A DNA stretch of 64,000 nucleotides. Origin: JAMXLO01 sp963749575. Lineage in GTDB: Bacteria; Pseudomonadota; Alphaproteobacteria; Acetobacterales; Acetobacteraceae. The notes below the pieces were generated by a model, which was given only the letters and a program-made list of their open reading frames with translations, ran no database searches and was not told the DNA's origin. Location of the stretch: positions 1,178,001 through 1,242,000 of the forward strand of contig CAVVNM010000014.1 of NCBI GenBank assembly GCA_963749575.1. The letters run 5' to 3'. This document shows, one piece after another, positions 35,495-45,653 of the stretch. Position numbers and translations under genes: made by a program. Within the stretch, counting starts at the first letter, position 1; every line of letters starts with the position of its first letter.

Positions 35495-36984
35495 CCTGGC
35501 TTGCCCTTCGGCTTGTCGCCGCGGCCGAGCTGCGACAGGTCGAGGCCGTTCACCGTCACCGTCGGGCCGTCGCTCACGATGTCCCAGACCAGTCGCTTGC
35601 CGTCCGGCTTGGCGAGACCGCGCAGCATGATCAGCGCGGGCAGGGCCTGTTGCAGATCCGGGTTGGTGCGCGCCTGGGTCGACAGCTCATCGAACCCGGT
35701 GGCGACCAGATGCGCCTCGCCGTGCCACGATGTCGGGCGAAAGTGCCGTGACATGGCCGGTGCCCTGGACCTTCGCCGGCCCCAGGTCGAACGACAGCGT
35801 CTCGATGCCGACATTGACGCCGCCATGCGAGAAGATCGCGGCGATGGCCGGCGCGAGGCTGTCGCTGTCGGCGCCCTCCTGCGGTCGCGTCCAGCGCCAG
35901 CTTGTGCAGGTCCGCGGTCAGAACGCCCGACAGGCTTGGCTTGATCTCGACGTGATGCGGCAGCAAGGCCGCGGCATTTGGCGGCAGGCTTGGGCTGGCC
36001 AACTCGTCGAGGCCGAGATCGATCCAGGCGTGCAGCCTGCCGTCAGGCGCCTCGCCGCCGAAGCCAAACAGGAAGTGCTTCATCGACAGCCCGCCGATCC
36101 CGGCGATCTCGACCTGCAGCCCGTCCACCGTCTCCTGGAGGCTCATTTCGGTCAGCATGTCCTGCAGGGAGTCGACGATCAGGCGCAATTGCGCCCTGGC
36201 GGGAGCGGGCAGATCGGCCTTGTCCCCCCTGGTCGCGATGTCAGGGGGCAGCGCGCCGATCAGGCCGCCGCTCGCGGCCAGCAGTCCCGCGACGCGTTGC
36301 CGATTCACGCCCTTGATCCGGACAACCCCGCGCATGGCCTGGATGCCGATCGCCACCGGCGTGCCGCCGCTGATCTGCGAGGCGGATTTCCAGCCGTTCA
36401 CCGCCGCATCCGTGGTGAGATCGAGCCGCCCGTTCTGGGCTGGCGCCAGCGTGGTGTCCGAGAAATAGCGATCGAAGCGCTGCTCCTGTCGCTGCTTCGC
36501 GTTATCCGAGGTCAGCACGACGTCGCCGAGCTCGGTGTGGAGCGTCGATGCAGTGGCCAGCGCCGGATCGATCACACCGTGGGTGTCCTGCCTGCCGATG
36601 CTGAAATCGAGCTTCATCGGCACGCCCGCGCCGGCTATCGCCGGCCGACGGGATGTTCATGGTGAAGGTGCCCGACGGCGGCATCTTCATCGCGTCGATC
36701 GACCAGCGCCCGCCGTCCAGCGGTCGCACCTTCGCGGTCGTCGCCACGTCGCCGGCCGGGGCGGTCAGGCCGGGGATCGGCCAGGTGATGACATAGTGGT
36801 CGTGCTCGCCGGTGACCCGCCACGGCAGCTCCGGCAGCTTGACCGTTGGCCCCAGCAGGCCGGCGAGCCAGTCCTTCAATTGCTGTTGCAGCACCTGGGC
36901 CTGCGCGGGGCCGATATCGTCGGCGCGCGCGCCGCAGGGCGGCAGGAGCAGCAGGCAGAGCGCTGCAAAACGGGGCAGGCGCAA
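35476..36984 (-). CDS. DUF2125 domain-containing periplasmic protein, three frameshifts
   Basis: About 500 residues when repaired. I place the start at a TTG (36984) because it gives a clean signal peptide, LPRFAALCLLLLPPCGARAD, and is preceded by GAGGAGGG. The next stretch is LPELPWRVTGEHDHYVITWP, SIDAMKMPPSGTFTMNIPSA; after a shift near 36640 MPMKLDFSIGRQDTHGVIDP and SLQETVDGLQVEIAGIGGLS follow. A shift near 35885 gives IAAIFSHGGVNVGIETLSFD, and one near 35730 gives EAHLVATGFDELSTQARTNP, with the product ending GKPGQKPSR. The pattern fits DUF2125 proteins of alphaproteobacteria; the function is unknown. It overlaps the methyltransferase tail by 19 bp. Confidence 0.72.
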
Positions 36985-37124
36985 GACCCGGCCCTCCTCG
37001 GCGTGGTTGCCGGGCAAGGATACCGCGTGCTGCGGTCGGGACGCCACTGCGGGCATCGGCACGCGCAGCAAAGCAGCGGAGCCGGCGCGTTTCCCGGCCG
37101 GGACGGGCGCCGGCCCGCGATGCC

Positions 37125-37992
37125 TCAGCGGTTCATCATCACGGGCAGATTCGAGCGCTCCAGCACGTGCCGTGTGACGCCGCCGAGGATCAGCTGGCGC
37201 AGGCGGGAGTGCGAGTAGGCGCCCATCGCCAGCAGGTCGCAGCCGAAGTCGCGCGCCGCCGCGAGCAGGCCGGCACCGACCGAATTGCCCACCGACTGGA
37301 ACATCACGATGTCGGCATGCACCCCGTGCAGCGCCAGGTAGGCGGCCAGGTCCGGCGCCGCAGGGCCGCGCCGCTGATAGCCATCGGCGGACAGGATGCG
37401 CACCGCGTCGGCGCGTTGCAGCCAGGGCAGAGCCGCATATACCGCTGACGCCGATTCGGCGGTGCCGTTCCAGCCCAGGCACACGCGCGAGCCGATCGTG
37501 GTCGGGGCGGCCCTGCGGTGCGATCAGCACCGGACGGCCGGAATCGAACAGCACCGCGTGCAGGGCGTCGGACGAGGACACATCCTCGCCGGCGTCCGGA
37601 TGCGGCACCACGGTGAGGTCGGCAAGTCGCGCCTGCTGCGCGACCAGGTCCTCCTCGCGGCCGGTGACCGAGGCGAAGCTGGCAGTGGCGCATTCGGCGC
37701 CTGGCCGCGCCTCCGACAGAATAACATCGTGTTGCAGCACGAAGCGGTCGAACATCGAGCGGACAGCGTGCGCCCGTTCGCTGCTCTCCTTCTCGGTGGC
37801 CGACATCATCTCCTCGATCATCGCGCCGGACAGTCCCTCGCCGGCCAGTGGAGCGACGTCGCGGCTGTCCACGCGCACGTGCAGCGCGGTGACATGGGCG
37901 TTCCAGTGGCGGGCGATCATCAGGCAGGTGGCGAGCGCCGCTTCACCGGCGGCGGTACCCGTCAGGGGCAGCAACAGCTTGCGGATGGCCAT
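37125..37992 (-). CDS. Universal stress protein, tandem Usp domains, one frameshift
   Basis: About 289 residues. The start MAIRKLLLPLTGTAAGEAAL opens a first UspA-like domain that runs through VAQQARLADLTVVPHPDAGE and FDSGRPVLIAPQG. A shift near 37505 leads to the second domain: VCLGWNGTAESASAVYAALP, LLAAARDFGCDLLAMGAYSH and RLRQLILGGVTRHVLERSNL, a typical G-2x-G-9x-G(S/T)-like ATP loop region. It ends PVMMNR. Tandem Usp proteins are stress-related nucleotide-binding factors. It stands alone between the DUF2125 gene and a divergent ~290-bp gap leading to a second Usp gene. Confidence 0.85.
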
Positions 37993-38281
37993 GGCACGGC
38001 TCCTCGCTTGCAGGTCAGGGTTGCATTTTCTACCACGTCACGAGCCGGTCATACATCAGATGCTGCGCGCCGACGAAGCGGTCCGGGGCAGCGCGGCCGA
38101 TCGCCGGTGCTGCGGCCGGTCGCCGGTGATATTGTCGCCGCGATCTTGCCGGGCAGGCAGCGGCACGATGCGGTCTGATCCGACGCCGCCGATCCGGTTG
38201 ACGGTCCTGCTGGCCACGTCATGCGACCCGGTGTGGCGGCCGCCACGATCGGTCGGCGATCACTGGGCAAGGAGAACGTCG
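37993..38281. other. Divergent gap between two universal stress protein genes
   Basis: 289 bp without a supported gene. It must hold promoters for both Usp genes. A few AT-richer steps occur at 38025-38060. I searched for an FNR/Crp-type dyad (TTGAT-N4-ATCAA) because a Crp/Fnr regulator gene follows and saw none. A purine-rich AAGGAGAACG immediately precedes the ATG at 38282. Confidence 0.4.
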
Positions 38282-38719
38282 ATGTACCGCAACATCCTGA
38301 TACCGACCGACGGTTCGGAACTCGCCGGCAAGGCGGTTCAGCACGGCATCGCCCTGGCCGGACGGATCGGCGCCAAGGTCACCGTGCTGACGGTCCTGCC
38401 ACCGTTTCATGTGTTCACGACCGATCGGCAGATGCTGGAGGATACGCCGGTCGAGTACCACGAGCGCATGCACGAGCACGCCGAGAAGACGCTTGGCGCC
38501 GCTGCCGAGGTGGCCAGAGCGGCAGGTGTCGAATCCGAGTTGATCCACGTCGAGCATGAGCATCCGTACCAGGCGATCATCGAGACCGCGGCGTCGCGGC
38601 GCTGCGATCTCATCGCGATGGCCTCGCACGGTCGCCGCGGCGTCGCCGCGCTCGTTATCGGCAGCGAGACGGTCAAAGTGCTCACGCATTCCAACATCCC
38701 GGTCCTGGTCCATCGCTGA
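38282..38719 (+). CDS. Universal stress protein, single domain
   Basis: 145-residue UspA-type protein, intact. MYRNILIPTDGSELAGKAVQ gives the D-ligand strand, and KVTVLTVLPPFHVFTTDRQM the next. CDLIAMASHGRRGVAALVIG carries the G-2x-G ATP-binding loop with SETVKVLTHSNIPVLVHR at the end. A strong AAGGAGAACG ribosome site lies just before the start. It is followed after 135 bp by a Crp/Fnr-type regulator in the same direction and is divergent from a tandem-domain Usp gene, forming a small stress-response neighbourhood. Confidence 0.93.
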   Translation: MYRNILIPTDGSELAGKAVQHGIALAGRIGAKVTVLTVLPPFHVFTTDRQMLEDTPVEYHERMHEHAEKTLGAAAEVARAAGVESELIHVEHEHPYQAIIETAASRRCDLIAMASHGRRGVAALVIGSETVKVLTHSNIPVLVHR

Positions 38720-38854
38720 GCGCGGTGGCGGCGGGCACGGCAACGACCCGGAGCAAACGCAGCAGTTCCCCGGATCACCTGCGCAACTGAATCATTTACG
38801 GGAGTGTCACGATGTGGCAGGATCGTTCTGCCTCAGACCGACGCGCGGGTAACC

Positions 38855-39550
38855 ATGACAGCGCTGGTGGGTGTCGCAGCATTCAAGGGCATGGATCCGG
38901 CGGAGCTCGAGCGGATCGAGGCACGCAGCCGGATGCTCGAGCCGCGCGACGGCACGCGGATTTTTGCCGAAGGCGATGCGGCCGACGCCGTGTATGCCTT
39001 CGTCGCCGGCGCCGGGCATATTCGCGTCGGCTCGCTCGATCGCAGCAGCAAGGGCCTCATGTACGAGGTGTTCGGCGCCGGCGAGATCTTCGGGGAAATC
39101 GGGGTCATCGAGAACAGCACCCGCACCGCCGATGCCGTGGCCGAGGGCCGCGTGCGGCTGCTGCGCATCGGTGGCTCCGTGTTCCTCGACGCGCTCAACA
39201 GCCACGCGGTGCTGGGGGCCAATCTCTGTCGCATGCTTGCCACCCGGCTGCGCCGGACATCGGTTCTGTTCCGCGACGCGACGTTCGAGAGCCTGGAGGT
39301 CCGGCTGGCCCGGCAGGTGCTTTACCTGGCCAGGATCGACGGGCGGAACACCGCGCAGGGGCGGCAGCTCGGGGGCCGGCTCCGGCAGGGCGACCTGGCG
39401 GACCTGCTGGGCGCCACCACCCGCAGCATAATCACCATTCTGAACGCCTGGCGCGCGGACGGTCTGGTAATCTACGACCCCGCGCGGGCGCAGCTCACGA
39501 TCAGCCGGGAGGCCGATATGCAGCGGCTGGTCGGTGCCGACGCGGGCTGA
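38855..39550 (+). CDS. Crp/Fnr family transcriptional regulator
   Basis: 231-residue cyclic-nucleotide-binding-domain regulator. The sensor domain has LEPRDGTRIFAEGDAADAVY and EVFGAGEIFGEIGVIENSTR, and the long dimerisation helix is SHAVLGANLCRMLATRLRRT. The C-terminal winged helix contains LRQGDLADLLGATTRSIITI, with recognition-helix TTRS. The N-terminal Cys cluster of true FNR is absent from this start; an in-frame GTG at 38804 would add MSRCGRIVLPQTDARVT with a single Cys. Likely target genes are not identifiable, though the adjacent Usp genes are candidates. Confidence 0.9.
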   Translation: MTALVGVAAFKGMDPAELERIEARSRMLEPRDGTRIFAEGDAADAVYAFVAGAGHIRVGSLDRSSKGLMYEVFGAGEIFGEIGVIENSTRTADAVAEGRVRLLRIGGSVFLDALNSHAVLGANLCRMLATRLRRTSVLFRDATFESLEVRLARQVLYLARIDGRNTAQGRQLGGRLRQGDLADLLGATTRSIITILNAWRADGLVIYDPARAQLTISREADMQRLVGADAG

Positions 39551-39730
39551 CCCCGGCGTGCCTGCCGGTCCCGTGCGTCCGTCGCGGCGCCCTCGGTCAA
39601 CGGCTACACCGCGACCAACGCAGACCGGGCCGACCCCGCGGGATCGGCCCTGTTGGCGGCGTCTGTCGTCAGCGATCCCGCCTGCAGCGAGGGTGCGGAA
39701 CGCACCCCGCGTTCGGCTGGTTGCGGCGTC

Positions 39731-39859
39731 TTAGTTGGTGCCGCCCTCGTTCGAGGCGGGCGGGAACAGGTTGGTCTTGGATGCGCTGGCCGGAGCGGTG
39801 ACAGCGACCGTGCCGAGTACCAGGGTCAGGACGGTCAGAGCGGCGAACAAGGTCTTCAT
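39731..39859 (-). CDS. Small secreted peptide, 42 residues
   Basis: The product begins MKTLFAALTVLTLVLGTVAV and continues TAPASASKTNLFPPASNEGG to a final TN. The first ~27 residues are a near-ideal Sec signal peptide with cleavage after ASA, leaving a mature peptide of only ~15 residues. An AGGAG sits 7 bp before the ATG. It stands alone between the Crp/Fnr regulator and the kinase/ATPase gene. I do not recognise a family; short proteins of this build are common unannotated products in Acetobacteraceae (impression). Export is inferred only from the signal. Confidence 0.65.
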   Translation of the reverse strand: MKTLFAALTVLTLVLGTVAVTAPASASKTNLFPPASNEGGTN

Positions 39860-40019
39860 GGTGAACTCCTGTGGTTTCCGCCGGTGGCGGTGTTGGTTGT
39901 CTCCGTCAGCCTCGGGGGTCGGGTCTTGCTGACAGGCGGAAAGTCGCACGCGGGCCGCCGGCGACGCTCTGAAGTGCTTCACACCTCGGACAGTGCCGCC
40001 AGATCCGCGGCCGCTCGCG

Positions 40020-41508
40020 TCACATCACCGATCGGACGGCGTCACGGGCACGCTGCTGCATGGCGGCCGCTGTGGCATCGATCGCCAGCCAGCCGCCGGC
40101 ACCCGGATTGCCTCGACTGGCCGCCCGCAACACCGCGACCGTTGCGTCGGAAGCGTCGCGCCGCACGGCCGGCGATGCGTGCCTCCAGCTCAGCCAGCGG
40201 CGCCTCGAGCCACAGGCCGAGGAAGCGGGCACGCCAGCGGCCCGGGCGGCGGCTTCGATCAACGTGCGATGGCGCGGATCGATGAAGGTCGCATCGGCAA
40301 TCACCGCATGTCCGCCGCTCGCGGTTTCGCGCACCAGCGCCGCAAGGGCGGCGAACACCGCCTCGCTCGCGGCGTCGCCGTAGGCCGATTGCGGCAGCCG
40401 CTGCTCGGGTGCCGCGCCATGCTGGCGCTTGCGGATCTCGTCGCTGCGCAGCACCAGCGCGCCGGGCGCGTTGCCAAGTTCCGGTGCCAGCGCGCGCGCC
40501 AGCGTGGACTTGCCGCTGCCGGGCAGGCCGCCGATCGCCAGCACGACCGGTGGCTGCACATGGAGGTAGGCAGACGCGGCCGACAGGTAGTGCGCGGCGA
40601 TATCGGCGTTGCCGCGTCTCGCCTCGACATGCGCGCGGACCATCGCGCGCAGCGACAGGAAGGCCGGCAGTCCGCGGGTCAGTGCCGCGTCGCCGGTGCG
40701 CGCGACGTAGCGGTTGAGCACCCGGTTCGCCGCCGCGCGGCTGACGCGCTGATCGAGGTCCATCAGCAGGAACGCGAGATCGTAGCCGAGGTCGATCGTC
40801 GCCATCGCCTCGTCGAATTCCAGCGCATCGAACGGCACCGGACGGCCCTGCCAAAGGCAGAGATTGCCGAGATGCAGATCGCCGTGCGCGCGGCGGACGA
40901 AGCCGTCGCGCTCGCGCTGCGTCAGCCATGGCGCGATGGCGTCCAGCGCGCCGAGGATGCGCGTCTGCCAGGCCTGCACCGCGGCTTCCGGCAGGCCGGC
41001 GTCACGCGCCGATTGCGCATTGCCTTCGGCGACCTGACGCATTGCCGCGACAACGTCGCCACCGAGCGCCGGTGGCAGGCTGCGGTGGAACGCGGCGACG
41101 GCGTCGCCCAGCGCATCGAGCAGCTCCGGCGTCAGCCCATCCGCCGCCGCGACGGCATCGAGGAAATCGCCGGCCGGCACGCGCGCCATGCGCAGCACCC
41201 AGTCGACCACCGGCAGTTCACCGCCTGCGCCGAAGCCCAATGTGCCGTCCGCGCGCCGCACCACCGGCACAACGTCGCGATACAGGCCAGGTGCCGCCGG
41301 TCGGTTCAGCTCCAGTTCGCGCAACGTGAAGCGCCGGCGCGCCTCCAGCGACGTGAAGTCGAGGAATGCCAGGCGCACCGCCTTCTTCAGCTTCCACACC
41401 GTGTCGGCGCCGACGAACACCAGCGATATGTGCGTCTCCAGCGGGTCCGATCCCGCGAGCACCGCGCAGGAACTCCACCACCTCCGCCTGTTCCGGCGGC
41501 GCGGTCAT
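40020..41508 (-). CDS. Aminoglycoside-phosphotransferase/P-loop ATPase fusion protein, three frameshifts
   Basis: About 496 residues. The start at 41508 reads MTAPPEQAEVVEFL; a shift near 41465 leads to AGSDPLETHISLVFVGADTV with WKLKKAVRLAFLDFTSLEAR. The kinase-like half has FVRRAHGDLHLGNLCLWQGR (catalytic HGDLHLGN) and FDALEFDEAMATIDLGYDLA (metal-binding D). The C-terminal half has LAIGGLPGSGKSTLARALAP (P-loop) and ALVLRSDEIRKRQHG. Between about 40240 and 40165 two compensating shifts garble ~25 codons (true frame FLGLWLEAPLAELEARIAGR). This fusion is a known conserved protein of proteobacteria without a firm function. It ends before the PdxH gene's downstream side; 7 bp separate its start from the pdxH stop. 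Confidence 0.82.
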
Positions 41509-41515
41509 CGACGTG

Positions 41516-42116
41516 TCAGGGGAACAGCTTGCCCAGCGTCCAGCCGCCGTTCTCCGCCTTCGTGTACACCGTGCGGTCGTGCAGCCGGAACGGCATGTTC
41601 TGCCAGAACTCGAAGCGCGCGGGGACGATGCGGAAGCCGGACCAGTTGGGCGGGCGCGGGATATCCTCGCCGGGATACTTCGCCTCGATATGCGGCAAGC
41701 CGGCGCTCCAGCTCCGCGCGATCCGGCAGCACGCGCGACTGGTCCGACGCCCAGGCGCCGAGCCGCGAGATGCGCGCGCGCGTCGCGTAATAGGCATCGG
41801 CCTCGGCGTCCGTGACGTGCTCGACGCGGCCCTCGATGCGCACCTGGCGGCCCAGCGGCTTCCAGTGGAACAGCAGCGCGGCGCGCGAGTTGGCGGCCAG
41901 TTCCTCGCCCTTGCGGCTTTCCAGGTTGGTGTAGAACACGAAGCCCCGCGCATCGGCGCCCTTCAGCAGCACGATGCGCGCCGAGGGCGTGCCGTCGGGC
42001 GTGGCGGTCGCCAGGGTCATGGCGTTGGCGTCGTCCGGCTCGTGCGTCCAGGCCTCGGTCATCCAGTCCTGGAAGTGGGCGAACGGGTCGGTGACGAGAG
42101 CGGCGCTGTCGGGCAT
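41516..42116 (-). CDS. pdxH: Pyridoxamine 5'-phosphate oxidase, one frameshift
   Basis: FMN enzyme making pyridoxal 5'-phosphate. MPDSAALVTDPFAHFQDWMT, then DANAMTLATATPDGTPSARI, VLLKGADARGFVFYTNLESR and KGEELAANSRAALLFHWKPL give the FMN-binding core. GAWASDQSRVL is the conserved SxQS segment. A shift near 41697 is followed by IEAKYPGEDIPRPPNWSGFR and FEFWQNMPFRLHDRTVYTKA, ending GWTLGKLFP. About 200 codons is the normal length. It is divergent from fabI across 132 bp and cotranscribed with the kinase/ATPase fusion. Confidence 0.93.
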
Positions 42117-42248
42117 GGCTCGAACTTCCTTGCGATCGGGCGCACTCTGCCGCCGCGGGTCCGGCGCGCCAAGCCGACTTGCCGGCACTTGCCCGCAAGC
42201 GGCTGTGCCACCACCGCGGTTCACGGACGCAGCCGCAAAGGATGGACC

Positions 42249-43079
42249 ATGCCCGACCGCGCCCCCGCCAAAGGCACAGTGATGCAGGGCAAGCGCGGCC
42301 TGATCATGGGGGTGACCAACGACCGCTCGCTCGGCTGGGGCATCGCCGCCGCCTGCGCCGCGCAGGGCGCGGAGCTGGCGTTCACCTATCAGGTCGAGGC
42401 GCTGGGGCGCCGGGTGCGGCCGCTCGCAGCGTCGGTGGGCTCGGATCGGCTGTTCCTGTGCGACGTGGGCGACGAGGCCAGCATCGATGCCGCGTTCACG
42501 GCGCTGCGCGAGCACTGGGACGGGCTGGATTTCCTGGTCCACGCGATCGCCTTCGCCGACAAGCAGTATCTGCGCGGGCGCTATCTGGATACGCCGCGCG
42601 AGGCATTCCTGCAGGCGCTGGATATCTCCTGCTACTCGTTCGTCGCGGTGGCGCAGCGCGCGGTGCCGATGATGCGGCCGGGCGGCAGCCTGCTGACGCT
42701 CAGCTATGTCGGCGCGGAGCGCTGGACGCCGCACTACAACGTGATGGGCGTGGCCAAGGCGGCGCTGGAGGCGTCGGTGCGGTATCTGGCGGCCGATCTG
42801 GGCGGGCAGGGCATCCGGGTGAACGCGATCAGCGCCGGGCCGATCCGCACCGTGGCGTCGGCCGGGATCGGCGATTTCCACTATATCCTGCGCTGGAACC
42901 AGCTGAATTCGCCGATGCAGCGCAACGTGACGATCGAGGATGTCGGCGGCGCGGGGGTCTATCTGCTGTCGGACCTGTCGGCCGGCGTGACCGGCGAGGT
43001 GCACCACGTGGATTGCGGCTACCATATCGTCGGCATGAAGAACCCGGCCGCGCCGGATATCGCCATCGTCGAGGGGTGA
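42249..43079 (+). CDS. fabI: Enoyl-[acyl-carrier-protein] reductase
   Basis: 276-residue NADH-dependent enoyl-ACP reductase completing each round of fatty-acid elongation. MQGKRGLIMGVTNDRSLGWG carries the divergent cofactor motif of FabI; LDFLVHAIAFADKQYLRGRY follows. The catalytic Tyr-x6-Lys lies in SYVGAERWTPHYNVMGVAKA, and GIRVNAISAGPIRTVASAGI is the substrate-loop region. The frame is open far upstream to 39993, but the family start is at 42249. It is intact, unlike its neighbours, and followed by a long palindrome and aroC. Confidence 0.96.
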   Translation: MPDRAPAKGTVMQGKRGLIMGVTNDRSLGWGIAAACAAQGAELAFTYQVEALGRRVRPLAASVGSDRLFLCDVGDEASIDAAFTALREHWDGLDFLVHAIAFADKQYLRGRYLDTPREAFLQALDISCYSFVAVAQRAVPMMRPGGSLLTLSYVGAERWTPHYNVMGVAKAALEASVRYLAADLGGQGIRVNAISAGPIRTVASAGIGDFHYILRWNQLNSPMQRNVTIEDVGGAGVYLLSDLSAGVTGEVHHVDCGYHIVGMKNPAAPDIAIVEG

Positions 43080-43089
43080 GATGATCGGA

Positions 43090-43184
43090 CGGGCCCCCTC
43101 CCCCCAACCCCCTCCCGCAAGGGGAGGGGGAGCGAGTGCAACTCTCCCCTCCCCTTGCGGGAGGGGGTTGGGGGGAGGGGCCCG
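43090..43184. repeat. Long GC-rich inverted repeat between fabI and aroC
   Basis: The left arm (43090-43132) and right arm (43142-43184) are almost perfect inverted repeats of ~42 bp with one bulged base and a ~9-bp loop. Core units are CCCCCAACCCCCTCCCGCAA and its complement. It fills the 113 bp between fabI and aroC, so RNA crossing it would fold into a very stable hairpin. There is no T-run, so it is more like a dispersed palindromic repeat than a classical terminator, though it may stall polymerase or protect mRNA ends. Confidence 0.85.
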
Positions 43185-43192
43185 TCCCGTCG

Positions 43193-44297
43193 ATGTCGCA
43201 CAACAGCTTCGGCCACCTGTTCCGCGTCACCACCTGGGGCGAAAGCCACGGGCCGGCGATCGGCTGCGTGGTCGATGGCTGCCCGCCGCGCATCGCGCTG
43301 TCCGAGGCCGACATCCAGCCCTGGCTGGATCGCCGCCGTCCCGGCCAGTCGCGCTTCACCACCCAGCGGCAGGAGCCGGACCAGGTCCGCATCCTGTCCG
43401 GCGTGTTCGACGGCCTGACCACCGGCACGCCGATCGCCATGCAGATCGACAACGTCGACCAGCGCTCGCGCGACTACTCGGCGATCGCCGCGCAGTTCCG
43501 GCCCGGCCATGCCGATCTCACCTACGAACTGAAATACGGCATCCGCGACTATCGCGGCGGCGGCCGGTCCTCGGCGCGCGAGACCGCGATGCGGGTGGCC
43601 GCCGGCGGCGTGGCGCGCAGGGTGCTGGGCGACGGCGTGCGCATCCGCGGCGCGCTGGTGCAGATCGGCCCGCATCGCATCGACCGGGCGCGCTGGGACT
43701 GGGACGCGGTGGACGACAATCCGTTCTTCTGCCCCGACCCGGCCACCGCGACGCTGTGGGAGAGCTATCTGTCCGAGGTGCGCAAGGCCGGCTCGTCGGC
43801 CGGCGCGGTGATCGAGGTGGTGGCCGAGGGCGTGCCGCCCGGCCTGGGCGCGCCGATCTACGGCAAGCTGGACGCCGAGATCGCCGCGGCGCTGATGTCG
43901 ATCAACGCGGTGAAGGGCGTGGAGATCGGCGAAGGCTTCGCCGCCGCCGCGCTGTCCGGCGAGGCCAACGCCGACGAGATGCGGATGCGCGACGGGGTGG
44001 TGGAGTTCGCCTCCAACCATGCCGGCGGCATCCTGGGCGGCATCTCCACCGGCCAGCCGATCGTCGCGCGGTTCGCGGTGAAGCCGACCAGCTCGATCCT
44101 GACGCCGCGCGCACGCGGTGGATCGCGCCGGCCAGGACATCGAGATCAGCACCAAGGGCCGCCACGACCCCTGCGTCGGCATCCGCGCCGTGCCGGTGGG
44201 CGAGGCGATGCTGGCCTGCGTGCTGGCCGACCATCTGCTGCGCCACCGGGCGCAGAACCCGGACGCCCCCGACAAGGCCCGCCTGCCGCGCAACTGA
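43193..44297 (+). CDS. aroC: Chorismate synthase, one frameshift
   Basis: FMN-dependent enzyme converting EPSP to chorismate. The start is MSHNSFGHLFRVTTWGESHG, a signature block (GESHG). DRRRPGQSRFTTQRQEPDQV, DYSAIAAQFRPGHADLTYEL and KYGIRDYRGGGRSSARETAM cover the FMN/EPSP site. The third block is FASNHAGGILGGISTGQPIV. A shift near 44115 is followed by VDRAGQDIEISTKGRHDPCV and GIRAVPVGEAMLACVLADHL, and the gene stops at 44297. About 368 codons equals the normal length. aroC is normally essential, so this break is probably not real. Confidence 0.94.
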
Positions 44298-44352
44298 GCG
44301 GCGGGAATGAACGCGCCGCCAGGCGCGTCTATCCAGCTGGACCCCGCCCGCG

Positions 44353-45542
44353 ATGCAGCCCCAGCCGCCCACGTACGACCCTAAGGCGCTCGATGCGTTC
44401 GTCGCATTGGCCGGCGCGCCGCTATGGGCGGCGCGCATGGCGGAGATCGCCCGGCGCGCAGCATCCGGGCCGCGCGCGGGGCAGGCGGCGCGGCAGCGTC
44501 ACGCGCTGGAACTGGCGATCGAGCGGCTGCGCGGCACGCTCGACGCGCCCACCCTCCGCCGCCGAACTGCAGGCCGCGCGGCTGGCCGGCGACGCGGTGG
44601 CGCTGTCGCGGGCGCTCCGTCGACGCGGCAAGGCGCGGCTGCGCGAGGGGCTGCGGATGGCGCTGGCCGGCGACGGCACGCTGGTGCCGGTGTTCCACAT
44701 GCTGCGGACCGCGGCACTGCAGGCGTCGCGCGGCTTCAGCGTCGCCTTCGCCGGACTGGAGGACGCGGCCCCGTACGATCTGCTGATCGCCCGCGGCGCG
44801 CTGGAGGCGGAGATCGCCTGCGAGGTCGTCTCGGCCGAGGACGGGCGACTGGTGCAACGTCGGCGCCTGGTCCGATCTGGCGGACCGCGTGGATGCCGAC
44901 CTGCGCAGCCTGGCTGACGGCGTATCCCGGGCGCTATCTGCTGAAGATGACGCTGCCGCAGGGATTGTCGGACCAGCGCCCTGGCGGCAGATGCACGACC
45001 CGGATCCGCCGCCTGCTGGAGACCAGGGGCCGCCGCGATCACGACGCCGCGCGCGGTGCTGCGGCTCGATCCGCTGCTGCTGGCCGGTGGCGACGCCGAA
45101 GATGGCCTGATGCCGTCGCTGCGGCGCGAGTTTGGGCCGGAGGCGCATCTGGCGGTTACCGCCGCGGACCGTGGCGTGTTCGCGATGGCGGCCAGGGCGG
45201 GCCGTGCCGACGAGGTGGCGGTCGCGGTGCGCCGGCGTCTGTTCGAGATCGTGCCCACGCGGCTGAGCGGCACGCGGCCCGGGCATCCTGGCGATGTTCA
45301 TCGACGATACCGACCGCAGCGAGTGGCGCGGGATGCGCGACCGGCTGGAACTGGAAGGCGAGGCGCGACAGTTCCTCGCCTACAAGGCGGCACGGCCGGT
45401 GATCGCGGTGACCTGCGCCTCGCGCTTCGAACTGTTCGGCATGGACGACGCAGCCGAGGAGGGCGAGCTGCGGTTTCGCAACTCGGCGCATCCGGCGGCG
45501 AGGGTCGCGGCGCTCGGGCCGGCGATCCTGTCGTCGGTTTGA
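44353..45542 (+). CDS. Conserved hypothetical protein, at least five frameshifts
   Basis: About 395 codons of coding-like sequence spread over three frames. Readable pieces in order are MQPQPPTYDPKALDAFVALA and GPRAGQAARQRHALELAIER; ELQAARLAGDAVALSRALRR and LREGLRMALAGDGTLVPVFH with MLRTAALQASRGFSVAFAGL; LTAYPGRYLLKMTLPQGLSD; LRLDPLLLAGGDAEDGLMPS and RADEVAVAVRRRLFEIVPTR; and MFIDDTDRSEWRGMRDRLEL, EARQFLAYKAARPVIAVTCA, ending ALGPAILSSV. No signal or membrane segment is clear and I do not recognise a domain. Codon use is like that of neighbouring genes. Confidence 0.55.
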
Positions 45543-45653
45543 TGGCTGCCGACGGTAATCCAATGGTAAGCTTCTTATCGCCATAACCGCGCCCCAGGAC
45601 CGCCACGATTGCTGGGGTTGTTGCGCATGGCCGACGCCACTGGAGAGACGGAA

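Noticed and set aside
36985..37124. Continuous minus-strand frame joining the universal stress protein to the DUF2125 protein
   Set aside because: It results from a frameshift in the usp gene; the second Usp domain is in another frame and ends at 37125, and the DUF2125 protein has its own signal peptide.
39993..42248. Very long plus-strand frame running into fabI (over 700 codons upstream)
   Set aside because: It is antisense to the kinase/ATPase fusion and pdxH genes, is Arg/His/Gln-rich in the way of shadow frames in GC-rich DNA, and fabI has its own clear start.
43090..43184. CRISPR or rho-independent terminator at the fabI-aroC palindrome
   Set aside because: There is only one pair of arms with no spacers, and no T-tract follows either arm.
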